Assembly (NCBI GenBank): GCA_036785705.1
Contig: JAWUZG010000330.1
Span: 541,501 to 605,500, forward strand
Reading direction: 5' to 3'
Source of the DNA: Acanthornis magna
Lineage: Eukaryota > Chordata > Aves > Passeriformes > Acanthizidae
Length of the DNA: 64,000 nucleotides
The notes beneath the pieces are model-generated. The model did not search any database. It had not been told where the DNA came from and saw nothing but the letters and a program-made list of their open reading frames with translations. This document shows positions 1 to 11,070 of this stretch, piece by piece. Position 1 is the first letter of the stretch. Each line of letters begins with the position of its first letter. Made by a program: the position numbers and the translations under genes.

Positions 1-3000
1 GATCTGCATGCACGGGCCTTGTATGAGAGGCTGTGAACTCAACTGGTCACAGAAGTTAAGAGAATCATAGAATTTAGAGAGTGAAGTTGCTAGAGGGTGG
101 TGTTTCCATCCCCTCCCCCTCTATCTCCCTCTCCCCCATCCCCCCCAATTTATTTGCTTGCCTTGGATAGAAAAGGCTCTGCTGCAGCAGATAAATGACA
201 CATTTGGGAAAACAGACAAGTAAAAAAGTGCATATTCTATTCAAGAAAACATTTGAAGTCTTTAAAGTCTCCAGCACCTTTCAGCCTACCAACATGTTTT
301 CTATCTGATAATAACTTGTTCCAAGTTGAATTACCATGGTTGGCTGCATCCTATCACACCTTTGGATTAGAAAAGTGGACCTTAGAAGTATTTGTGCAGC
401 ATTCTTGATTATTCACAAGCTAGCTCTTGATTGAAGTAGGCTTCAGCAAAACACCCAGTTCACACCTGAGTGTAGAAAAAGCTTTGAACCATGCCTCAGG
501 AAACTGACCTTCACAGATTATTATGACCTTCAAACTGTTGCTACATCACTGAAGTGAGTTTTTTGCAGAATGCGATGATAAACCTGTGGATTACTGGGTG
601 ATACTATGTCAACACCTTTGAAAAGCACTTATCACAGAGTCATACCTGAAGAAATTATTTAAAAAACTAATTCAGAGCAACAACAGCAAAAAAATTTCTT
701 CATTGTGTATCAGTTTTCGCTGTCAGCATACATGCTTCTATATATAGGAATATTAATAAAACAATAAAAAGGAGTCATGCTTTATATTTATGGAGAGTTA
801 CAGGAAAGTGTTTGCAAAAATAAACTTTATTACTACTATCTGCATATTATTACTGTTACTGTTGTTATTGGTAGCAGTATCAACGAAGTAGTCCTTAAAG
901 ACAAGATTTAGGAAAAAAACACTGTTCTATTGGGAAATGTACAGCTATAGAATAGAAAAAAAAATTATCAGTCCTTCCTTCTTAATAAAGTACCTAATTA
1001 ATGCTTAAGGATATTTCAGTAACTGTGGCATGACTTGTTGAAGAATCATAGCCAATGTTTAAAATGGAGTTTCAGGAAAGTTTGTTGAAATTATTAGAAT
1101 TGTCACAACAGGGAGAAGGAGACAATAGTCTTGGTGTATGGGCTATAGTTGCAGTAAAGTACCCAGAGCTCACTCAGATCTGAACAGATAGTTAAGCAAG
1201 TTTTAATCAATAAAGTATGTAAAATTTTTAATAAATACACATGAATTAGTGGTCAATTTTCTACTAAGTTTTTGTGAAAACCTAACTAAATGCATCTCAA
1301 ATGTTACATGCATACAAATAATGACACCAGCTCATGGGTGTCTGGTGTCAGGTCAGGGAGCTCTCAGCTTTGAGAGGTAGTCCTGAGAGGTGTCCCTGCC
1401 TGAGTGAAGATCACCAGGGCACAGCCAGGTGCTGCAGAGGGACAGCTCAATGGACCGTGATGGCTGCAAATATTTATAGTGTAAAGTGACAGTCAGCAGC
1501 TGTAGTGAGATTTTCTGCTGTGTTCATGCAGTTCTGGCCAGTAATCAGCACAGCCTCCAGCCAAAGCAGCCTTTGGGGAGTCGGTGCTGAGTTCTCACTG
1601 ACATCCACCCACGATGGGATTAAGTTAGGTTAGTCCTACCTGCTGAACATCAGTTTGCGCCAAAGTCCAGTTTGTTCAAACAGGAGGAACACATCCATCA
1701 CAGCTGAGTTTTGCCAATTTTCATCATTCAGGATGTTCTGTCTTTACACCTGCAGAAGTGTTTAAACATGAAAATTCTAAGCATCAGAATTATACAAGTG
1801 AAGTTGAAGCTGTTATATTTGAAATCACTAAGGTACAAGGACATTCTCATTAAAAAGACTCTGTACACTTATTCTTCATTTTTAAAGACCCCTACCTATT
1901 CAGCTAAAGATATATTCAAAAAGAGAAAGAACAAAACAAGATAATTAAATTATTTGGTGATTACTTGTATTGTTTAGCATCAATGAGCTAAAACCCACAT
2001 TCCTTCTCTCAGTATTAAAGCAAAAAAACCCCTTTATTAAAATAATTATTTCTTAAAAATTTTCTGGCACTTAAATCACTGGTAGAAAAAGAATTCACTT
2101 TTTAAAAAATTGGTTTTATATATTCTGATGGAAATTTCTTAACAAGCTGTGAATTTTTAAAATATAATCATATTTATTCTTTGCAAATTCTGAACCAAAT
2201 GTACTGATAATAATTGAAGGAGAAATTTATATTATGTCATAACCTATACTCATGCCTCCGGGTTTACATAGGAACTGGCATATTTTATAATCTCATTTCT
2301 TGACAATAACTGGAGTGAAAACAAGGGCTACAGTGACTCATGGGTCATCCTTAAGAAGTCTGGTAGCATTGAATGCAGAGAGAGATCGCTGAAGTCATTG
2401 ACAATTTGAGAAATATCTTCAGCTGCACGGTGAAAAAGGCCAGAACTCCTCACTGATTCTGAAAGAACATATAGATCTCTATACGTTAAAGTATAAGACC
2501 CAGTTCTTTCCTCTGTTTAACTATAGATGTGTGATCTATAGTTATACTGAGGAAATATAATCCTATTTTTAGAAATATGTTTTAGGATATGAAATAGTTG
2601 TATCATCTCATAATGAATTTTTATTTCTGTTCACTAACCATTAAGACAATTTATATATGAAATTGGCAAATGTGACTATACGTAAACTGAAAATGGTGAT
2701 CATTCTCGTAATTTTTCAGAAATGCTTAGGTTTATTCACCAACTGTTCCCAATTTGAATAAAACATTATATTAAACAATCAGAATTAAAATACTATATTT
2801 TCTAAGTAATATCTGCAGTCTAAAATTTTTCTAAAGTGACCAGACCTTAAGGTGCCAAGGTTTTGTAAATCAAATTCTTAAACACTGCATATTTCAGTAA
2901 CTGAATGCATTCTAAAGGCTCCTGGAATTACTCCACTATTTCTACTGATTTGGCACTGCTCATTAGAAAATCCAATTTAATCAAGAGTATCTGGCTTTCA

Positions 3001-6000
3001 GTAATCAGAAAGTTAATGTTGCATTGATTGAAGAGTTAAGACATGATGCTCTGTTTCTTTTTTACAGTTTTAATTTCTTTCTTGGGTTTACTTTCTACAT
3101 ATTATAGGTGATTTACCAGTATTTACACTGAATGATGTCAATGTATTTCTTTTTAGTATGCTAGATAAATTCTGAAATTATTTATCTTGTGGCTTTTTCT
3201 GATTTGTACAATATTCTTCTATTTTTTCAGCTTCCCTTACATTATTCTTTTTCTTGGCTTGCTTAGGATATTCTTATTCCACTAAGTAATATAAATTGCA
3301 CTATTTTTAAACCCACCTCTTTTGATCTTCTTCAGAGGCTATTCCTTCTCTACCTTGTGACACGTTAAGAGAAAGATTTTCTATATATTTTCTTAGTGCA
3401 ATCAATCCACATTCTAAAAAAACACCTATTGTATGTTTATAATTGCCATTTACTTGTAGGTATGTAAAGTTTTTTAATCTACTACTAATGTAGTATGCTA
3501 AAAGTAGATAGTGTCCTAAATGTAATTTTGTCTTTTTAACATCTGTTTCCTTAATTTGTCCTGTTGAATAATTTACTAAGAGCTTAATCAGCGGTTTGAC
3601 TGAAAAGTGTAAAGTCTTTTTCACACTGATAAGTTGGATGCCCAGTTCTTCTTGGTCTGGAATTAAAAGTAGTTTTTTTCATATAACATGCACTGCAGAA
3701 TATTGCTACTTCATACATTTGTGAATTTTGAAATAAAATAGGTAACGTTTTATACATTTTTATGTTGTTTTTAGATAAGAAAATAACTGTGACATAAAAC
3801 CTAAAGATAGAGCTACAACACTTAAATGCCTCTGGTATCAGTCATATTTTTCATGTGAATTTACAGATTTCATTGCAAGGCAAAAAAACCAGTACGACAC
3901 CCAAATCATGTTTCTACTCTTGTTAAATCAATAAACGGCTATACATCCTCTGTTCTATCCTTATAGCATCTTGTTTTCCATAGTTACTGAGATGTCATAT
4001 TAATTTTGTTCTTTGACATTTGCTGAAAAACATATTAAAAAGATTGTATTTTACTACTATTTATTTGGACCCAAATGTGCATAAATGTATTGGGAGACGA
4101 TTAAGAATACATGACAGTATTTAAAGTAAATGAACACCTCTTATTAGAGAATTATGTATAAGCACACAGAATTTTTAAATTATGCAGAATGGAAAAACAG
4201 AATTCATCATTCGGATAACCTCGAGTTCTTTTAATTACTTTAATACCTATTTTTCAAACCTGTATAAACCACAGTCTTTTTAAATTTACATATCTACTCC
4301 ACTCTCTCTGTATTGGAAGTATATAAATACGTAACTATATGTATTAATTTCTGCTTCTCTTGTTGTGTTTCACAGAGATATTTTTTCATATTTATATTTA
4401 CACCCATTCCAAACTCTTAAGTTGTACTGCTGCTTCTCCTGCCAAACTACAGGAAACATGAGTTTGCTCATTGACACTGGTGTTAAATCCATACTCTCAT
4501 AATTCATTAGCCAAAGGTTATATTTATCCAAAAAGACTGAAAATTGTTGCTTGAGCCACGCTATCTCTAATTGTCTATACCAGCATTTCACACAGTTCTC
4601 CTTTTCTCGGTGGCGTCAAATCAATGCAAACAGGAACAGCGCTCTCTTTGCTTCTTAAACTCTCATGGTTTTCAGCTCATCAGCTTGTGCCCTGATGGGT
4701 CAAAAATTGAAGAGACAAAGAAGTAAGCCAAGAGGATAAGAAGCACCAATGTGTTCTAATAGCTTGTGCAAGCTATCAATTTTGTAGCTTCTATGATTCA
4801 TTATTCTTTTTCAAATACTGTCAATTTATCTATCCTGAGACTTTTTACAACCTCTTCATTCCCCTCCTCTCTCAAATGTAACCACAGGTACACCAAGAGG
4901 GGTTCTGCTCTCTGCCTTTTAAAGCTTAGGGTGTGAAGTTTAAACTGAGCAAGTATTATCTGTCTCTCCAAGTGGACTAAGTCAGGTTCTACTGACTGTG
5001 ATGTCAAGAATTAATCAGTCTTTATATTTGATGCTTCACAAGCTATATAGAGAGAACCATCTGAACTTCCACTACACACAACTTTCCAGTTCAGAACCAT
5101 AAGTTATCATATAATTTTAATAATTTGAGACTTTAAGGAATCCTGAATTGAGTGTATCACATTACTTTTGAGGAACAATCATACAGTCTGGAATACACAT
5201 TCTTACTATTTATTTAGCCTAATACTTAAACAACTTATCAGTGGTTCAGAGATCCAGCAATCAAACTGATGTCCATTTATTTGCTCCCAGAGTATGCAAG
5301 CAGATAATGTAATCATCTTAACCAACCATCTTCAATTTATGCTTACTGTCTTAGCTGAGTCCTTCCTAAATCTTTCCACAGTGGTTTCACCCTTGTAGTT
5401 ATGTCCTAAGATTTTCTGTTTTGTAAGGGACAGTATCCTCACACTTCTGGTAGGGATTTCTGTATTGTGTATGAGTGTCACAGTTTTAGCGTATCACCCT
5501 AACAGCTCAGACTCAAATGAGGCACATTATGTTGTTTACTTCTCAAGAAAACTATACACAAGTAAACTTGTCTGTATTAAATAAGTACTTGAACACTTTG
5601 AGCAATTTGTCTTTATTATATGAATGTCAAGACCAAAAATAAATTGTATTCCAAATCATCCTTCTCTCCAAATGTTCCATATTATCATTTGGTTCCCCTG
5701 ATATCTGCTGTCCCAGCAGCCTTTGGCATGCAAAAGACAGGATCACTGGGAGTGCAGAAACACGAGAAGAGAAAGGACTGTTCATAGCACCAGAGGCAGT
5801 GCCCTGATGTTAACACCATGCTCTAGCACAATGCACAATTTTTGATTTGGAAACCAGTCCCCGGGTAAGTGGAAAACGTATATCCAACTGGCACATGGGA
5901 AACATCTAGAGGGACAAGAGCTAAGTCCATCAGTTGGCAGCAAGAGCGGCACAAGCTTCCTGAGGTACTAGAATCCTTTTTGAATAGGAAGCATGAGAGG

Positions 6001-7670
6001 AGACAGCAAATGAGGGAACCTTTTGGCCTGGTACACACTAGACATGAAAAGTAAACCGTGATGCAAACACACCACTGGCTTTGAGAACTAGCTCAAGGGA
6101 GCTCAATACTCCTGCTAGTGCAGCTGCTTGAGAAGCAGCAATAGCTTCTGGTCTGCCAAATCACCTGTCTAAATGCTATGGATAAATGAAGTTGTCAGGC
6201 CGTATTCCCCTTTCAGCATAACTAGCCTTTCTCTGGGCAATGTAAGGACATCTCTGCAACAAGACAGGTTTAACCCTGTTAAAAATTAAGCAGAGAGATA
6301 ATTTAAAAAAAAAAAAAACCATAAGCTGTACACTTGTATACTTACAGATTTATTTCTAACAGCTTCAGACACAAATGGTTGTAAAATTGTGCCTATCAAG
6401 GAGCAGGTAAAAAAAAGGCACTAACTTTTTTTATCTTACATTTTGACTAGTAAGAGCAGCTGCCCACCAATGAAAATACTGTGTGCCAGGCTTATCTGCT
6501 TGTACTTCAAAGAGAGTAATATTTCAGTGGTTAAGATTTAAGACTCTCATCATTCCTTTTCTTGTAATTATTCAAATGATGACATACATCCTGAATGTGG
6601 ACGCAAGTCATGTTCCTTCTAGTGACAGGACATGCATTGCTCTGATTTTGTGGTCTCCTCAGCACCTCCCACTGCTATATGCAATATATGACACCCCCTC
6701 ATACATATAACAAGCTTCAATGATCAATGGTATAAAGAACCCTTTGGTACAATCTAAAATTCTTCTCTTGTTTAAGGACAGAGCTAATCTCTTTTTCTCT
6801 TTAGGAAAGTAAGACTAACTGTAGTTATCTGTTTCTGCAAGCTTTTTCTCTCAAAAGCTTGTTACTGTACTAATATTTGCAAGTGTAACTGCTACGTGGA
6901 GCATTATTTTTAACCACTGTGGTTTTTTAACCATAAATTCTTGTGTTTTACTGATATATTTGTTATCCTCCTCACAACGAGTAAGCGAGATTTCAGATCT
7001 CCCATCTTTTACTGTATGAACAGGTCATTTAAGTGCACTGTATGACCTCAGGTTACAGAAGGTTCAGGTTCTATTTCGTATGGTTTTATTTTCTGTGGAC
7101 AGTCTAGGCAGATGACAACATTGCAAACACGTATGTGACAGGAATGTTTATCAATATGGGGAAGAAGAAGTTTTTGCTTTAGTATGTGACCTGCCTGTAG
7201 TCAGGTGCTGGTTTTCACACCTTTAGGATCTTACCAAAAAATCAGAAAAGCTTTTCTTGTAGTCAGAAAGTCAAACGGTTAATGCTTGTCTAGGATCACT
7301 CCTGTGTTACAGACCTGCAATTAAGCGTGAGACTCCCCAGCTGACTAACTTGACTGCTTTGGAATTAGGATCCTGCAATGGTCTGAGACAAATAGATTTT
7401 GTACCACATTAGGCAAAACCAGTGTCAGACTTGGACAGCTCTGTGGTGCAAGCAGAATGGGAGCATCAGTCAAAGATTGCTAGAGAAGACCTTTCATTGA
7501 GACATGAAGAGCAGAAAGAAACCCCTTGGTACCTAAACTCCTCAGAGAAGAGTCAAGGTGCATCTCAAGCTAATCCTAGCCCCAGACTTAGTCAATGCTT
7601 TATGCCGGAATGATTACACAGCTGTAATACAACCCTCGTACTCATTTGTCCAACAGGATTAAGGACGAAA
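1..7670. other. AT-rich unique DNA, no supported gene
   Basis: I see no gene here. Short open frames occur at about the rate expected in AT-rich DNA, and none has a recognisable domain or consistent splice sites. A GC-richer block at about 1320-1640 contrasts with its flanks and could be an old repeat, but I cannot assign it to a family. The longest frame, on the minus strand at about 3307-3650, is discussed under rejected items. Confidence 0.6.
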
Positions 7671-7720
7671 AATTATAAATATATATAGGTATATACATAT
7701 ATATATATATATAATTTATT
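7671..7720. repeat. (TA)n microsatellite, interrupted
   Basis: An interrupted TA dinucleotide run with TATATA blocks, in otherwise unique AT-rich DNA. Confidence 0.8.
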
Positions 7721-8169
7721 TAAAACTCTTACAATAATGGCAGTGATTGGACCAAAAAAATCTTTAATCAGAATTACTTACCAATCAGTATAGGTAAGTA
7801 TATAGGTGAGTGCACTATACTACTATAGTGCACTATTTTTGAAGCACTGTTGAAGCACTGTTAAAGTACTAAGGCTAGCAAAACCAATTCCTGAATAGAG
7901 ATTGATGTTACTCACACATACCAACTACCATGGGCAAATCTTTCACTTAGCCTCTAGGAGGTGCGCCTGCACTCAAGGGAAGGATTTTCGCACACCTTAG
8001 GGAGGTATGTTAGAAGTTTTCACTGTGAAAAAGTGGAACTGGGGTTTTACAGCATTAATTTATTGACTGTCAGTCATATATATTTTCAGACTACATGTTA
8101 CCAGGCTTACTCAGCAATTTTTTTTTTTTCTGAGAAAGATATAATCAGCTCTTTGGTTTCTTCTGCTCA

Positions 8170-9075
8170 ACAGTTCTGATTCTCCATATCAGGGCCCTGC
8201 ATGTCCTTGCAGTGGGTCTGATAGCTGGTAAGAGACATCAATATGATTTTTTTTATGCTTCAACATATGTTATACACGAGGTGAAAAATTATTTTAGGGG
8301 TGGTACACATACTGGGAGTTCTGTCCCTGGGGAGGCTTCATCTGGAAGCCAATCAGGGCAGAGAAAGCTTCCACTATTAGTCTGCAAGCGATCCCCCCAA
8401 ACTCTTGCTGGTGGGGCAGCCCAAGATGATCGAGAAAAAATGACAGGGGAAATAATGCTATAGGAGGAGCCCTAGCACATAAAAGCAGTGAACTGTGACC
8501 CAACCATGGCCATTTTCTTTGGGTTTCTTGGAGGGAGCAGGGCCTCACCTGGAGGATCAGCTTGGGCCTCCCCCCACCGCACTTTTTTTTTTTCTTCTGT
8601 GGTCCTGCTTCTTCCCGGGCTGTGTTCCCTGTCCGCCCCTGCCCTGCACTGCTTTGCCGTTTCCCCGAGGCAGCTCCGTGGCCGCCACAGCCTCGTGCTC
8701 TGCTGTTTCCCCGGCGGAGCAGCCGCCGCTGCCGCTGCCAAGAGCCGCGCCCCGAGCCTGCCAGCCGCAGCTGCTCCCCGAGCGTGCCCGTGGCCGCGGC
8801 AGGCTGTTCTTCACCCACGGCAGGGACACGCAGCTGCTGCTGCTGCTTGGAAATTGTGCCCAGCCGCTCACAAGAGCCACACGAACTCATCTCAGCTTGC
8901 AGCACACACACTCCATTCGCTGAGCTTTCGCTGACAGGGCACACAGGGTCCAGCGGTAACGATCTGTGGTATTCTCTTTCTCTCTTGGTCTCTCTTTTTC
9001 CCTCTTTATTCCTTTCTCTGTCCTCTTTGGTAGGAACACTTACCCTTCTTTATCAATAAACAGTTCTCAGACACA
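8170..9075 (+). mobile_element. GC-rich promoter block, possibly an LTR
   Basis: This is a GC- and CpG-rich island of about 0.9 kb in AT-rich surroundings. Plus-strand signals are in the order expected of an LTR: a CCAAT box (AGCCAATCAG) near 8347-8356, a TATA-like ACATAAAAGC near 8475-8484, and an AATAAA at 9053-9058. The interval from TATA to poly(A) signal, about 570 bp, is long for an LTR R region. I could not identify clean TG...CA ends, a target duplication or a primer-binding site. Several overlapping open frames on both strands between 8290 and 8945 come from the high GC content and show no domain. An alternative is a host CpG-island promoter or a first exon. The signals are visible directly; the LTR label is inference. 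Confidence 0.4.
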
Positions 9076-9592
9076 ATATTGCCATGTTTGCACTTTATTT
9101 TTTGTCCAAGAAATCTATTAAAGAGAATCCTTCCCAACTCCCCCTTTTTACAGCAGGACAGAACAGTTGGTCAAGGAGGCCTCAGCATTCTTCAACACTA
9201 AAACCACCAGATCATCTTGGCTCAATCTTCTCACTGACAAGCAGACCCTACTTGCTCAATGCATCACTGAACAGCAGGCCCTCCTTGCTCAGTTCATCAC
9301 TGAGAGCATATAAATATATGATTTAATTTCAAGCTGCAATATCCAGGCTTAGGCAGAGCATCCTGCCACAGGCTTAACGCTGGGTGGTGGTGGGGTGAGA
9401 TTTGGTCTCTGCATGTTCCAAGAATGTCTCTATTCCCAGACAGATCCTTCCAGCCAATGCATTCAACAACGTGCAAGCAGACCTTTCCTATCACCCGTGC
9501 TGGTGTATTGCACAGTCACACACACACTGCAGAGCCTTTGACTTAGCTCAATGTGTTTACCAGAGACAAAAGAACTTCAGAGGGCTCAACCA

Positions 9593-9913
9593 TGTGGAGA
9601 TTCAGAGGATTTATTCCCAAAGGGATGCAGCAGCAAAAGAGGCAGAACCACCCTTAGTGACCATGGATATAGGGGTCAAAGGCCAGTAGGGTTGGGGAGA
9701 AGGTGAGGGAGTAAAACAATAATCCAATGGGGAGAAAGGGAGGGCGGAGTCAGTGATACAACAACAACCAATCAGCATAGGAGGATTAGCATAACTAGGA
9801 AGAGACCACCCAACCAACCTCAGAGGTTATTTCATACCTCAGGGTTGACTTACCAGCATGTTGCTGCTTTTTGACCTCTTGGTTCCTCCGAGAAAGTTTC
9901 AGATACCACAACA
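9593..9913 (-). mobile_element. Compact retroviral LTR, minus strand
   Basis: Read on the minus strand, this 321-bp unit starts TGTTGTGG and ends CTCCACA, giving short inverted ends. In order it contains a CCAAT box (CTGATTGG, 9768-9775), a GC box (around 9738-9750), a TATA-like TATATCC (about 9666-9672) and an AATAAA at 9610-9615, with the poly(A) signal about 55 bp from the TATA. This spacing is typical of short class I (gammaretrovirus-like) LTRs. I found neither a target duplication nor a matching second LTR, so it may be solo or one end of a truncated provirus. The sequence just beyond its 3' end begins TGG, as a primer-binding site would, but I could not match it to a tRNA. Confidence 0.6.
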
Positions 9914-10572
9914 CAGGCTGACATCTAGAAAGCTTTAGAGGTAAAAGTGTCAACTTAATTTTTAAAAAATTAAGATATTCTTATCCCATGTTTAAGGGAC
10001 TGTCTAATTTTCAACATTGTGCCTGCCATACTTCATTAGAACTTTCCTTCTTTTCCTCCGTTGTATTATGCATTGGGCAGCTCTGAATGCCAGGCTGTGT
10101 TCAGGAGAACAATCTTGCACTAGCCAGGTCATTGTAATCATGATGATGAACTTTTCTGGGTATCATCTGGTACCTCTGAATTTCCTGTGCAGATCTTGTG
10201 TGCAGATATACAGAATGCTGAGCCTGAAACAGTATCCACCACACAGTATTCACCAGCATTCACCCTGCAGCTCCTCCAGTGCAGCAAATGACATCCATAA
10301 GTGCAGTACAACAGGCAGCTCCTAAATGTGCCTGATTCCAAGCCCCGTCTTAGGTTGTGACAGGCTTATGTCTGCAAAGTGAAAATATTCCTTAAGGAAC
10401 CAGTGAAGGACCGCCCCCTGCCTTTCCTCTTGGTTTGATAATCACCACCATAAATATTAGCCTGTGAATAACACTGATCATTTAAGCTGGCACATTTTGG
10501 TTTTTTTTTATTCTTGTTTAGGGGATTTAATTTTCTGTTATGCTCTGCTCTTTGGTTGGCTGTCTTGGTCCA
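9914..10572 (-). mobile_element. Possible provirus leader/internal remnant
   Basis: On the minus strand this lies immediately downstream of the tRNA-Leu-type primer-binding site, where the leader and gag of an ERVL element should be. The open frames are short and I recognise no gag or pol motif. It may be a truncated internal part of the element or unrelated flank. Confidence 0.3.
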
Positions 10573-10591
10573 ATCCCACTTCTGACACCAA
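10573..10591 (-). other. tRNA-Leu-type primer-binding site
   Basis: The plus strand reads AATCCCACTTCTGACACCA. From memory this equals the last 16 nt of vertebrate tRNA-Leu(CAA) plus the added CCA, so on the minus strand it is a retroviral primer-binding site beginning TGG. It sits 4 nt from the end of an LTR-like sequence ending GGGACA, which is the normal position. Priming by tRNA-Leu defines the ERVL group. The short length and the adjacent LTR argue against this being a tRNA gene. Confidence 0.7.
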
Positions 10592-10594
10592 AGA

Positions 10595-10944
10595 TGTCCC
10601 ATCCCAACGTGAGATGGGGGGAGGAATCTTACCAGATTCCTAAAATGAAATTAGACACAAACATTAGATCAATATTACACTTGTGAAGTGTTTATTGATA
10701 AGGAAAACCAAAGAAAAAGGCCCTAAGAGACAGAAAAGGCAGAAGCAAAGGAAGAAAAAGAAGGAAGGAGTTGGAGAGACACACAGGGTGTTATTAACAT
10801 GGCTCTCACGATGCCACATTGATTTTCAGTTGGCAGGTGGAGTGTGGGGGCTGCAAGCGTGGACAGGGGTGTGACTCCGATGCTTGGTGAATAGCGTGGT
10901 TCTGACAGTCATGAACACTGAACACTGAGAATGGTCAGTTCACA
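10595..10944 (-). mobile_element. ERVL-like LTR next to a tRNA-Leu PBS
   Basis: The minus-strand 3' end of the LTR (…GGGACA) is fixed by the adjacent primer-binding site. An AATAAA at 10691-10696 lies about 96 bp from that end, consistent with R-U5. The 5' boundary is a guess: a TGTGAACTG at 10944 would give a 350-bp LTR. I found no second copy of this LTR in the window, so the provirus is probably truncated. The element lies directly downstream of the protein gene, in the same orientation, and supplies the first canonical poly(A) signal after that gene's stop codon. Confidence 0.5.
10691..10696 (-). terminator. Candidate poly(A) signal of the gene
   Basis: AATAAA on the minus strand, about 375 nt after the stop codon of the two-exon gene. 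It appears to lie inside the ERVL-like LTR, so it may serve both LTR transcripts and the host gene. Confidence 0.55.
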
Positions 10945-11070
10945 AAAGGAAATGGAACAGTATGGAGGTTTTCTCCTGAAGGAAGTTTACAGTGACGGTA
11001 CAAACACTCTTGTCTGTGTCATCAAAGCAAATACCCAGATTATTGTACCATCCATGCTTCCTTTGTGCTC

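Noticed and set aside
3307..3651. Minus-strand open frame of about 105-120 codons with a weak acceptor and donor
   Set aside because: A rough estimate for DNA of this AT content gives about one frame of this length by chance in 64 kb. It has no ATG near its start (the first codon used is GTG), and I recognise no domain.
9559..9592. Primer-binding site for the LTR at 9593-9913
   Set aside because: The sequence begins TGG as required, but I could not match the following bases to a known tRNA 3' end.
10573..10591. tRNA-Leu gene
   Set aside because: Only 19 nt match the tRNA 3' end, with no cloverleaf upstream, while an LTR end sits 4 nt away. It is a primer-binding site.
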